A stretch of 64,000 bases of DNA from Monarcha castaneiventris obscurior (Eukaryota; Chordata; Aves; Passeriformes; Monarchidae), in NCBI GenBank assembly GCA_026261815.1, contig JAMPIT010000493.1, forward strand, positions 5,411,501-5,475,500, in the 5' to 3' direction. The notes under the pieces were generated by a model. It did not search any database. It was not told the origin of the DNA and saw only the letters and a list, made by a program, of their open reading frames with translations. The translations under genes were made by a program, and so were the position numbers. This document shows, piece after piece, positions 1 to 12,040 of this stretch; position 1 is the first letter of the stretch; the number at the start of each line of letters is the position of its first letter.

Positions 1-640
1 GTGCATTCCTATGACAACTTCAAGAAAGCTGGTCCCATTCAGACCTGGGTGATCCACACATGGATCTGACAGAGGGGTCCAGCCTGGCTCTGGTGTGCAG
101 GTGAGCAGATCCTCCACATCACACCTCTCAAAACAGCACCAGCAGCTTGACGACCTGCAACATTCCCATTAACAGCCACAAAAGCCCATGGACTTCTCAA
201 AATCCCAGCAGCACTGGCACATGTTCAGGCTGGACAGGTTGCTGCCCTGCTAGAAGAATGCTCCTTGCTATTAGGAACGTGCTCCTGAGATCACCAGATA
301 AATCTCAGCCACATCCCAGCCCCATAATATCAGGTCTTGCTAAAACAGGGACCTCACCAGCATCTACCCCCACAGGCAGCCCGTGCTGCAGGATGGACAA
401 CAGGCATGGACCCAAACCCAGCTTTGGAGCCCTGAGTCTGTGCAGAAGATCCCCACAATTCCTACATTTCTGGTGCTTGGAGAAGACGCTGGGAATCACA
501 AAGCTCCTTCTGGAAATGACTCCAAGGCTGACCTTGGCTGCATCTCTCCATCCCTTAACAGAGCAAGGTGCAACCAGGATATTCCAGGGGAGCTGTGGGG
601 CAGAGGAGGTCTCACCAGCCTCAGCAGGACTCACCATATC
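1..640. other. intergenic, no gene seen
   Basis: Open frames here overlap on both strands and show no recognisable family or splice-bounded exon. I see no repeat of known type. It adjoins a CR1 fragment. Confidence 0.5.
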
Positions 641-850
641 CTAGAACTGTACAATCATCAAAGGGTTTGGGTTGGAAGGGACCTTTAAAGAGCTTCTGTT
701 TCCATGCCCTGCCATGCGCAGGGACACCTTTCACCAGCCCAGGTGGCTCCAAGCCCCATCCAACCTGATCTCGAATGTTTCCAGGGTTGAAGCATCCACC
801 ACTTCCCTGGGCAGGCTGTGCCAGGGCCTCTCCACCCTCACTGCACAGCC
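641..850 (-). mobile_element. CR1 LINE 3' fragment
   Basis: The plus strand reads the complement of the bird CR1 3' end. A GGTTTGGGTTGGAAGGGACC core starts near 664. It is followed by the usual 'GGGACACCTTTCACCAGCCCAGG', 'CCATCCAACCTG' and 'CCACTTCCCTGGGCAGGCTGTGCC' blocks, quoted here in part. The element therefore points leftward and is 5'-truncated, as most CR1 copies are. The terminal octamer repeats are degraded. It encodes nothing. Confidence 0.9.
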
Positions 851-1061
851 GGGGGCAGGTTCTCCATGCAGCACTGCCCGACACACAATTAATTTAATAA
901 CAGAGCCACAGCCAGCACCAGCACCCAACAGCGTGGCACGGTCACTGCACCCACCGCGGCCCTAGCGTCACCCAAGGTCTCCCTCACACGGTCTTAGCTT
1001 CCTATTTTGGCAATATTGGAGAGCAAATTTTTTTTTAAAAAAGCCCTTATCCCTCAGCACT

Positions 1062-1230
1062 GACATGACGTCTGGTGGCTGGAAACGGGGACAGGAGGCT
1101 GCAGCCGCTGCCGGCGCCCGACAGGAGATGGCGCACGGAGTCGCGACACCGGCGACAGAGGGGCACCGCACGCAGCCGCTCCATCGGCGTCTGCCAGAGC
1201 AGCATCCTCCCGCTGAGGCCTCGCCCTGCC
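1062..1230. other. isolated CpG-dense patch
   Basis: About 18 CpG dinucleotides fall within roughly 170 bases, while the surrounding sequence has almost none. This is the density of a small CpG island. Open frames run through it on both strands. One on the minus strand (from 1253 down to 1047) is arginine- and cysteine-rich, but no splice donor or family match supports it. Just to the right, 1275-1286 is a perfect palindrome, TTCATTAATGAA, resembling a paired homeodomain site. It could be an orphan promoter or an old GC-rich exon. The assignment is open. Confidence 0.45.
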
Positions 1231-4200
1231 TCCTTCAACTGCTTCACCGACACCTGGCTGCGTCATTTGTATTATTCATTAATGAAATCATTAATTTCTC
1301 CAAGTGGGAAGCAACATAACCCTGCCAAGCTGGGCAGCTGGGTGCTGCTTCACTGATTTAATTCTTGTCTTGTTAGCAGAACAGGATGAGAGATTTTAGG
1401 TTTATCAGGGGAAAAAATTATCTGGTAGGGAGTGTGATAAGGCAATTAAATCCATTTCCAAAGATACTGGTTCGGTTACTCAAAATTATTCATGAATCTC
1501 TTCAGTGGATAATACTTGACCAGCAGATCATCCAAAAAGTGAGTATTGCAGTAGCATTGCAACCAAATTCTCCATTTCTGCTGTAATTTATTGTCACTAG
1601 CAGATGTGAACGACTCAGGTAATTAACACAGGATGAAATTCAAATTGTGTATTTGGTTATAATATCTGCAATCCTCAATGTCAACTGTGCCAGCCAGCTC
1701 CAAAGGTCACCTCATCAAGAGATGGGTGAAAGTATCTGATCTCTGACACAATGGAATTGCTACTTTTATTGGGAGGTTTGGCTTTTGGTGATGGAGCAGC
1801 CATGGGCACAGACAGCAGAAAATAAACAGATTAAAAGGAAAAAAGTTAATGGCTTTCTCAGATCTACTAATCTAACAGGTGTTATCAGCAGGACTTACTC
1901 CAAAATGTCTTTAACTGTTGGGTCCCTGATGGTGCTTTTCCCCTGAAATACCAGGTGTGGCAACCCAAAGCATTTAGGAATCATGAGTCACATCTCCCAC
2001 CGTCACAAAACTGGCTTTTAAATCCTGTTATTTCTTTTAAATAAATAAATTGTTAGAGTTTTTTGGTCATTCTTTTAGTTTGCCTTCAGATGGCAGAGCC
2101 TTCCAGCAATCACAGGTTTACACTTTTCCTAATGCCACCAGCATTAAACAAATACTCTCTTCCTCAGTTTTCTTTGTGAATGGAAGTTTAAGGTCCCTCT
2201 CAGCCACAGAACCTCTAAAGCTGGAGCTTTCGGTGCTCTCTCAGCCAGGACGAGGCTCCCAGGAGGGTCTGGAGGAGCAGTGTTGCCACCTAGGGACTCC
2301 TGAGAGCTCTAAAAGAGTTTTCGTCGAGTTGGGATGCTCTGACGTGTTTCCGTCGGGTCGTGGCTGTTTGCCTGCTCGCTGTAGGTGTCCTGGGAGGGAA
2401 ACAGGTTTTGGAGATGGTCTTTTTGACTTGGCTTTTGTTTTCCTACAAAAGTATTAGCCTTTGTGGCTCAGCACTGTGTGCCAGCCAGAAATCCTCCACC
2501 AGCTGCCTCATAAAGGCTGTCACAGCCTCTCCACCACACACTCCAGGAGCATATTTATCCCCAAGATGCACCCATACACCTGTCACTTATCAATCCAATT
2601 TTTCATGTTTATCTATAGAAATTTTTCAGCACACAAAAAACGGAGGAGGGTTTGCTGCTCCCACCCTGACAGAAAGAGTTACACATGAGCAAATGATTTG
2701 TAACAAACACCTCGTAAGATAGATGGAGCTGCTCCTCTTGTTCACGAATTATTCACAGACCATGGACTTGAAGAGGAAGAAATTTTTCCCTTGCTTTGTA
2801 AAGTACACACAGATGCATTTCTTTAGTATTATTTATGACCACTTTCACAGTAAAAAACACTCTGGAGAGCATCTTTTGCAGAATTATTGCAGCTTACAGG
2901 TTATTTAGTTGGCAATCTGGACAGACAACAGGCTTGGCTGGTTGGGTTTTTTTTCTTTTCCCCTTTTTTTTTTTAGTAATTGCCTTGACCCGCAAGATTT
3001 TTGTCACAGGTTGGAGCCTCTGGGCATTACAAGGTCATACAACTGAAGTTCCTGGCCTCCACTTTTCTTACCAGTCTGTTCAAGAGAGAGTATTGCCACA
3101 TCAGCCCCTATGTTTTGCTGAGTGAACACAGGGCTTTAAATCAGGATCTGGGGCAAATGCTCTGGCCCGACCCTCGGAGATGGAGCCCTGCAAGTGCTCT
3201 CCAGCACCATGGAAAAAGTGCTGCTTCCAGAACTGTGTCTGGAAAGATGGGGGATTTCTGGAGCCTCTGGAAGCTGTGAGAGATGAATAGGTGGTTACCT
3301 AGAAACAGGGGCTATGGGCACCCTGAAGGGCTCAGAAAGGTGATTCTAGGTACAGCCTTGGGGTTTGCTTCTTATTTCCCATATAAAGAACTAGGTTTTT
3401 TTCTTTGTGGATAAAGCCTTATTTTCCCTACTTCCATTAAAATGTCCTTGGCAGTACTGTGAGCAGGGGCAGATCGTTGATCCAGTGTTGTGATTCTTGT
3501 CCTGTGCTACATTCACATGGAATTTGGAGTTTTCCTTCTTGACCAGCCAGGTGAGGGAGGCAGCTCCCAGCCTTACTCTGTGGTAGAGCTGCATCGTACA
3601 GAAGTCGTGCAGTGAAATGGGCACTGCCACTATGTGCCTCAGAAATCTAACAGCTCATTAAAAATAAACAAATTTTTTTTTTTTTACCCTGAAATCCAGG
3701 TAGTGCCAGGTGCTAACAAGGTCACTATTCAATCCCTGCCTTCATGGCTCATATGTTCAAGATGTGAGCACATGTGTCCACGTTCTGTATTGATTGGTGC
3801 AAATCATGTAACATATGTAAAACCTGCTGGCCTGTGAGCTGAGCAAACACACAATTGCTCTGTGAATCCATTACTGGTAGAAGCAGATGAGTTCCTTGCC
3901 TAAATAAATGCATTTCAAACTCCTCTAGGTCTGCTTTCAAAACCACCACTTTGTTTATATAACACAGTGCAGCCAGGCCCCTACACCTTCTGCTCACCAA
4001 ACCCTCCCTGCCCTGGAGTTCAGGTACTTTCATTTCTGCATAAAGAAAGTCTGAACATGAATATGTTTTTTCAAACATAACTAATAAAAAAGAAATCTCT
4101 TTTGATTTGTAAATAGGAGTAAAACATTGTTTACATTCAGGCACTGTTAACTGGAAGCATCCACAACACGTCACTCTCAGGCACAGCAAAATAGGCACGG

Positions 4201-4502
4201 AATAAAAATATCTCTTAAGAACTGGACCTGTAAATGCTGAGTAACTTTTTACTCTGGAGCAGAAGTGCCTTGAAACACAATAATTTTATCCCTTCCTGCT
4301 GGAGCTGTACATGGGGGGGTGGCCGGAGTCAGAAATAAAAAGCTGCTTTCCCGTAAAAAAAAACCCCAGTCAATGAGGTGGGGGAAAGCACGTTTTTGTT
4401 TGCTTTGTAGGTGCTCGGGTGGCTGCTGCTCATTCACCTGGGGGAGCCCATTTCTGACACGAGCCCAGAGCCGGCAGCTCCCCAGACACACAGACAGCTT
4501 GT

Positions 4503-4578
4503 GAGGGAGAGGAGGAGGAGGAGGAGGAGGAGGAGGAGGAGGAGGAGGAAGAAGAAGAGGAGGAGGACAAAGAGGAGA
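4503..4578 (+). repeat. (GAG/AGG)n purine microsatellite
   Basis: A run of about 20 GAG/AGG triplets with GAA interruptions near the end. In one plus frame it reads as a polyglutamate stretch that continues into a short tail ending at a TGA near 4610. That frame is closed upstream by a TGA at 4455, and I see no supporting exon structure. The pure purine strand is prone to slippage and triplex formation. Confidence 0.9.
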
Positions 4579-4715
4579 TGCTCACGGGGCTCATCAGCTG
4601 CCTGCGCTGATGTCGGAGCCCCGGCGGTGGCCAGCGCTCGCACACGGTGGCTCTCAGTGGCCACCTTCGTTGGCACCGCGGCCAGGAGCTGACGTGGCAC
4701 CGCCGGGTCACCTTG
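4575..4715. other. second isolated CpG-dense patch
   Basis: Roughly 16 CpGs in 140 bases directly follow the purine triplet tract. Neighbouring sequence on both sides is CpG-poor. No initiator, TATA box or splice site pair was found that would make it a first exon. It may be a small orphan CpG island. Confidence 0.4.
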
Positions 4716-7036
4716 TGCTGTCCCTGTGCCGGGCTTTCCTTGCTAATTTCTGTATTCGCTTTTAGGGCTTAGAAAGAAAACGAAACGGAGAACCCTGCAG
4801 GGGAGGGAGGAGGTGGAGGCATTTCTCCTTCCCGTAGGTTTTTCCTGTTTATTCATTTCCTCGTTTTCCCCCTTGCAGTCTCTTCCCTAAACTGTTGAAA
4901 CGTGGCTACCGCGACACGATGAGGGAAAAGCTGCAATTGTAACGTGTGAAGCTGTTAGAATTTTAAATAAATGCGTTTTTAAAAAACCCCAAAACAACCC
5001 AGAAGAAGAGAGCATGTGCCCCTCTCTGCTCTGCCACCTGCAGCTCCCGGCCGTCCCTGCCAGCTCTCTGCAGACAACCTCCCACCCTGGCAAAAGGGAA
5101 TGTTTACACTTGTCACTTACATTTTTAGTGCATCCTAGCCCCAGCCGTGCCTCAGCACAACCTCGTGGGCCAACTGCCACGGTGGAAGGCACCTCCCAGC
5201 AAATGTTACTTCATTTCTGGAAGGACTGAGGAAAGAACAACCCCCAAGTGAATCCTGGCAGGAGCTGGCTGCAGGTCCCCATTTCACCAGTCCTTCAGGT
5301 TCTTCCAGTTCACGAGGACAAGGTGCACAGCAAAGGCATTTGCTCTGCAAGTGGCCTTCCAGCACCTGACCTCTGTGAATGCAAACAACGCTTAAAGCAG
5401 CTAAGTGCCATACAGATCCCTCACCCCAGACTGACAGCACCACAGAGGGACCATCAGGGTAAATCCACTGGGGTTTTGTGGCCCTTGGGGGTCTGTTTCT
5501 AAAAGGACCTCAAAGACCTACAAGTAACAGTGACCAATTTCCAATTTTCCTTCATTTTTGTCTCAATTGGCTTGTCCCTGTACTGCTGGGATGCCACAGA
5601 GTGTTGGACAACACCCATTAACATCCTTGCTGTGGGCACAGCCTGAGTGATCCCCAGCAGAGAGGATTTGCGCCCCTGCCTACTGTGCCAGTCACTGCTG
5701 TTTAGTCCCACTCAACACCAGCTCCCTTGAAAACATCCCATAATCAGCTGTCCCCAGTTAAAGCACATCCTGACCAAGGACAGGACATTGAATGAATGGA
5801 TGGAAAGCAAATCATACTTTCCCTTTCCCCTTCTGTGGGAGGGATCATGCATTTCACAGAAGAAAAGAAGTCCAGGGTTCACCTCAGCAAGGGATGGCTG
5901 GCTCTGCTCCATCCCCACCTCAGTGTAATGCCACAGGGAGATTTTCTGAGGATAAAAGCCTGTGGGTGATTAGGACATGCTTTACAACAGCAGTGGTATC
6001 ATAGCCTAGGGTCAGCCAGAGCTTTCAGGCAAGAAGGAAACCTCAGAACTCCCCTGCAAGACGCAGAAATGGAGTTATACCTTGTTCTGACCAGGAATGG
6101 GAGCCCAGAGAAATCAGAACTGCTGCTGGAAGGCAGGAGTAGGAGGGCAGGTCATATGCTCCCATTCCCAGCTCTCCATGGCATGATTTATCAAGTGGTT
6201 ATGAAAAAAAAACCAAGGAAAAACAAGTAAAGAAAGAAATAACTGGATAGAGGTTGTACAGCCTGGGCTCCTCTTTGTCTTCCAGCCTGCCCAGATAAAT
6301 GTCGTCCTGGGAAAGGCTGGAGGTCGGATACAGCCCTCAAGTTCAGGAGCTCTAACAGGGAGTGAAAGAAAAGGCTCTGGATGAAGATAACTGCAGCAGT
6401 TATACGACTAATCCCAACATCTTCAGACATTTTCCTGTCTGCCTCTAAGAGTTATGTGATCCTAAATATCCTCAAGGGAAACAAACCCATTCTGACTAGC
6501 AGATGATTAACTGCTTGCAAATAACACAGATATCTTATTATACACGACAAAAGACCAAAATATCCAAGATGACAGTGCCCCACAGGAGGGCTCAAACCGG
6601 GTACTCCAGCACTGCTCTTCCCAAAAAGCAACTGGGAGCGGGTCAGCGTGAGAGCCCGGCTGCAGCCAGAATGAGCCTTTTGTTCCAGCAAATGCAAATG
6701 TCAGGAAAGGGAATGGGCCAGTTGCCACCCCGCAGCAATGCCCCTGGCAGCAGGGTTGGGCTAGACAGCCCCAGATCTCTCTGGAAAAGAGGCAAAGTCA
6801 AAATCCTATCTGTGTAACCACTCTGGCTTTTGGAGGGAGGCACCTCCAAGTTGGGCTCGCAGCTGATCGTCATCTCCGCTTACACAGCGCTCGTTCTCTA
6901 ATTCCACTAGAGAGATGTTTGTGTGTGGAGCCCATTTGTGCAGGCAGCAAAAAGCCAAAGTCACTGGAGATCCCAGGCCAAAATGCATTTTTAAATGCAT
7001 TATTAGCCACACATTACCCCTAGTACACGTGCAGAG

Positions 7037-7060
7037 GGAAGTTTCAGTGGAAGTTTCAGT
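7037..7060 (+). repeat. 12-bp tandem pair with IRF-like core
   Basis: Two perfect copies of GGAAGTTTCAGT lie back to back. On the opposite strand the right end reads AACTGAAA, which fits the AANNGAAA core bound by interferon regulatory factors. Function is not shown by sequence alone. Confidence 0.6.
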
Positions 7061-7961
7061 TTTCTAAAGGAAGAAGTCTGTCCTGCATGGTTGAGGTTTC
7101 ACCCCCAACCTTCACCTCTGTGAGCAGGGTCATCATGCTCCTCATCCATCCTCCTTTTCTGGTCCTCTCACAGTGGGAGACAAGTGAGTGGGACTCTCCC
7201 AACAGCAACAGCAGAGGCCAAGAAAATCAGCCTTGAAAGGGATGCTGCAGAGAAGGAAAGGGATAAAGTTAAGATATTACTACAGCAGGACTGGTTAAAA
7301 GGTTTTAGTCCCGTGTTGCCATTGACAGTTAACTGTAAATCAGAAGAGGAACATTGTTCTCTAACATAAGCCCTTGTGTTTTTAGATAAATACATTCCAC
7401 AAATGTTTTGTAAAGGAGGTTTCTTTGCCTAAAGGATCTACTTCTTCCCAAGCCTCAGTGGTACAGCATAAACCACGTTACTAATAACAATTGTTCCTGG
7501 ATTTGTTTCTGGAACACAGATCACAAAACACAGTTTATTTGGGAGTGTCTGTGTACTCTTCTATTTCTGTCCTTCTTATTCAGCCTCACAGAGTGAAACA
7601 GGCAACTGTGAGTCCAGGGCAGGACACAGCCCTGCCCTGGAGAGATTACAGTCTCCATCAGATAATACACTGCAAATTATACATGGTGAGGCACAGACCT
7701 CAGACAAGCAAGAGGGGAGAACAGCTTGGTTTGGGAAGGAAATTAAGAAAAGCAAGTTTTAAGGGAGACCTTGAAGGAAAACAGAAAGGAACATCAGGAA
7801 GCAAGAAACTTAGGAATGTCAAGGAATAAACAAGGTAGGAGAGAGAGACTGTACAGCAGAACACTGAAAAAAGCACTGATGTATAGAGATGAGATCCAGA
7901 TGCTGAATTTAATCAGATTTTCTGGTATCTCACTTTGGGCAGGTGAGAGACTCCAAATGCT

Positions 7962-8029
7962 GAATTCTTAAAATTAGAAGACACCAAGGAAAAAAAGAAT
8001 TCTTAAAATAGAGACACCAAGAAAAAATG
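7962..8029 (+). repeat. about 35-bp direct duplication
   Basis: A unit beginning GAATTCTTAAAAT and continuing through AGACACCAAG and a short A-run (7962-7996) is repeated with small indels at 7997-8029. It looks like a recent slippage or local duplication event in non-coding DNA. Confidence 0.8.
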
Positions 8030-11000
8030 AAAGGCAACTTTACTGACATCCAAAAGTTCATTGCCCCCAAATGAGTGCTGTCTAACGAGATGAGCCAGCC
8101 AGCCTTGCTCCCAGCTCTCCAGTGTCACCAGCAGCTTCTCTTACCTGCCACCACCAATGGGAGATGAGGTGGGATGGGCGGTGCAGACAGAGCAGCTTTA
8201 GCACACGATGCCTGTGCTTCCCCCTTGAACTGGGCCAGTAGAGCACCTCCCATAGCAGCTCCTTGAGGCTGTGCCTTCCTTGGCAGGCTCAGCCCGGCAG
8301 AAACAAGCCTGGAGGTGCAGCAGAGGCATTGGAGCAAGGACAGGGTGAGATGGAAGTGAGGCAAGGGCAGGGACAGGGGACACCGTTTATTAGGTCAGCG
8401 GGCACACTCAGAAAAACTGCACGTGATTGCAGGCACATCAGGCTGCTTCAGATCTGAAATAGAAGCAATAACCTTAGAGCTAAATACAGGTTGAGAATAA
8501 TTGTTCCATATTAAACTTCATTATATTAATGAATTAGGCAATTTGAGAGAAAGGGTGATTGGTTCCTGTTGATCAAAGGGAGGATGCTAGCCAGAGGACA
8601 GCTGATGATTACATTTATGGCACAAAGAGAGAGTAAGAGAGATAGGAACAATCACTGCCTAGGGATGTCTGGTGGTAGCAAAACCATAATGTAATATGCA
8701 ATCAATATCTATGTGATTTTCTATCCTGGAGTCAGGAATTTTAGTACTTGGATTGTCTTTTGAAGCAGTTCTGGAGACCTTCCTTGCAGGTCAGGAGTGA
8801 AGAGGTTGGACATGCAGGGGTTGATCTCTTACTGAGTGTTTCTGTCCCTTATCAGTTTGTACAAGTTAATTTGAGCTGGTTACCTGCAGTTTTTCCACCA
8901 GCCTGTGAAATCTGTCATGCAAAGCACATGGGCAGGAGGGTGGTAGCAGGTCTCAGTCCTTCTGTGTCATTTAAAAATCTAATTCCATTAAACAGCTGGG
9001 TTAATTGCCAGCACTTCCGAGCTCATCACTATCCCTTCGATACTGTTTCCTGTGCAGTGACAGTTCCAGGGAAACTGATTTCTTAAGGACCTAAATTTTC
9101 ACATAAATATAAGTTCTTAGTGGACTTGTGCAGAGAAGCTAGAAAACTCTGAAATCTATTTAACTCTACACCCAGAAGATAAATTAATATGGTGCGAAAT
9201 GGATTATTATTAATGATTACCTCACCATTTCTAAAATTTTTGGAAGACTGAATCACAATTTCTCAAGTGATTTGGTTTAGCAATGCTGAAATGAATCTTT
9301 AAGGACAGCACTGTAACAGTCTAAAAGCACAAGAGCAGAACATCCATACCCATTACTCAAAAATGAAATAGCAATTTTCTCAAGTAAAATATGAGCTATG
9401 TCTCAAAGCAGTTAATAAATACAACATGAGATTCAATATGTAGTATTTATATATCTGCAAAGTAGACAATTGCCCCAGGTGTTAATATTTTCAACAGTAA
9501 TTGGAATTTTGCACTCTTCCACTTATTTCCAGAGGTGCTGTGTGTACCTGGTTAACTCTGAAAGACACAGACCCCTGGGCTTCAAAAACACATTGCAGTT
9601 ACCTACAACATCTGAGACTCAGCAGGAAGTTAAAGGCTCAAATATGGGCTTAAAATCACCAAATCTACTCTTACTCAGTCGATCTGTGGAAGATTCATAC
9701 TTCATAGCATGGCTGTGGCAGAGCCCAGCAGCCCTGTCTCTCTGCTGGCACATGGGAACATCAGGGCCTAAAGAAAATCAAAGGGGTATTTATTTTAGTT
9801 TATAAAATCTGTCCGCAAATCTAATTTTGACCAGCAGCAACTTCAGTGCGTAGGCTGTTGCAAAACTTTCACATGATTTGTACTGGAGGAATATATACTT
9901 TCATATCTATAGAAACATTCACAGACATTCTTTTAGAGAATCATGGTAGTCAGTATGTGAGATTTCACTGCTCCAGAGGCCTTCTGCTCCAACAGGGGGA
10001 TGATTCAGACTCCACATACCATGGACAATGAGAACCCAGTGCCTCACTTTTATAGGCATGCCTTGTTTCAAAACACAAAGGTCACCTCAGCCAGGTTAAG
10101 AGAACTGTATGATGGAGACGCTCCAAGGCCACAGAGACTAAAGGCAATAAAAGGAGGGAATGGTAGAGGATGTTCCTGTGGCACAGAGAAACAGGATGAA
10201 GTTCCTTATAGCAAACAGCCAGGGAAAGCCTGTCACTTGCTAACAGCAGATTTCAGTGGAGACAGATGCAGAAACAACACAGAAAAGGGCAGTGGCTTGC
10301 CCAGAGTCAGCTCTGGACTGTGGGGTGCCTGAGCTGTCATCTATGACACCATGCTCCTCTCTAACCTGCTACCTCTGGTTTCCATCAGCGTGGCTGAAAA
10401 CTCCTGGGCTGTTGCATTACTGAGGCTGCCCAAGCAGCAAATTCACCCCGTTCCCTGGGACTGGGAGCACCTCCTGCAACCCTTCCCTGTGTTCTGACAT
10501 TCCCGAGCTCTTTACACTGCACCTTTGAAGTGAAGCCAAGCAAAGCCTGAGCCCAGGAGATGCTGGGAGAGGGCACCTCTCCGGCTGGAGCCTCGCATAC
10601 GGAGTCTCCCCTGGCACAGCAGCTCCAGCACCACACAGTTCAGAGCTGAGGTCAGGCACAAGTGGAGTCTGGGTGAAGAGAGGAGCAGCACAGCAAGTAG
10701 CAAGAGGTGGTGAACAAAGGGAGCAACACAGAACTCAGTCCTACTAAGGGTGCTGTGGGAGGCAGAAAAGCCATGGTTATGGGTGTAGCACGGCATGAAT
10801 ACGTTCTGCCAAGGAAAGAAGGTGGATTTCCAGGCCAGGTTTTAAAGGCATTAGCCAGTTGATAAAAAATTCTCAGAGAAGCTCACAGGGGCACCGAACA
10901 ATAATTAAAATTCTACATTCCCAGAGTCCTCTTTTGTTTTATGCTCTTGGTAATCCTGAAGCCAAGGGGACAGGGGAATGCAACACAATGAGCTCCATGG

Positions 11001-11937
11001 CTGACAGACTGTGTAAATGTAAGAGTGTCCCAAAACTCAGCGCAGAGGAGTTCTGATTCCAGGCCTCTGAAGTGCTATATCACCAAATGAAAACTCCAGC
11101 AAGTTCCACTAAAACTGCAGCCATCGATACTACAGGTTGTTTTTAACAAACCGAAGCTGACAGAATAAAGTATGGGGGTTGAGAGATGTCTGCACTGCAC
11201 GCCAAGGTTTTTCTAAAAATATTTTACACCTGCCATTTGTTCCGCACACTGATCATATTTTGTCTATGAGGCAGAGAACTCTTAGTGCCAAAGGGAATGT
11301 GGTTTATGTTCCCAAGTCTTAATGCTTTTTCCCTTCTGTAAGGCAAAACTCCTTACTACTGTCACTAAAATAAAGCCAAGAGGACAAAAGTCACACAGGC
11401 ACTTCCACGGTAACAGTTTAACCGTTCCTCTCGCTGATCTTTGGAAACAGTCCCTTCAGCAGGATTTTAGAGCTCTGGCAGTTCAATTTAGCAAACTTTT
11501 TATGCAACTCATGAGGGGAATGCAGCCAACTCTGAACACTCAATTTAAATCAACTTGCTGATGATATAAAAAAGAGTGCTGAACCACCGGTTTGCTTCAT
11601 CTGCTCCAAAACTACCAACACAAACCCTGAGGTATTTATTCCTGAAACGTTAATAGAACAGTCTGGGGCATCAGATCAGTACATGAACTCTGCTTTGATC
11701 CCATGTCAGTCCAAAGAGCTGATTTAACAACTCGTTGTTTGGTTACTTGATAGTTCAGAATGCAGCCGGGCTTTTTTGCTCCCACCAGGCTTTTGCAGGT
11801 TGGGATGCAGTGGGAGCAGAGGGTGCAGCACTGGGGAGATCATCTGCCCTGGCTGTGCACCAGGAGATTGTACAAACAATGGTCAGCAGCCTTCTAATTT
11901 TTCATCAAGGAAGGATGATCTTTCCGTGGCTTATAGA

Positions 11938-12040
11938 ACCATAGAATTGTTTGGGTTGGAAGGGACCTTGATAGCTTGCCTAGTCCAACTCCCTGCAATG
12001 AGCAGAGACAGCTTCAATTAAATCAGGTGGCTCAGAGCCC
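11938..12040 (-). mobile_element. CR1 LINE 3' end fragment
   Basis: The plus strand shows ATAGAATTGTTTGGGTTGG followed by AAGGGACCTTGATAGC and 'TAGTCCAACTCCC'. This is the complement of the avian CR1 3' terminus. Only the last 100 or so bases of the element remain, pointing leftward. Confidence 0.88.

Larger units (their letters stand above)
851..11937. other. left intergenic region
   Basis: About 11 kb without a recognisable gene. Most of it is AT-rich unique sequence with short chance open frames. Notable contents are listed separately: two isolated CpG-dense patches, a GAG/AGG tract, a 12-bp tandem pair and a 35-bp duplication. By human gene order this side should lead toward WFIKKN2, but no Kunitz, WAP, Ig or netrin-type coding sequence is visible here. 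Confidence 0.5.

Noticed and set aside
3749..4198. 149-codon minus-strand open frame
   Set aside because: AT-rich DNA read antisense, with no recognisable protein and no splice context.
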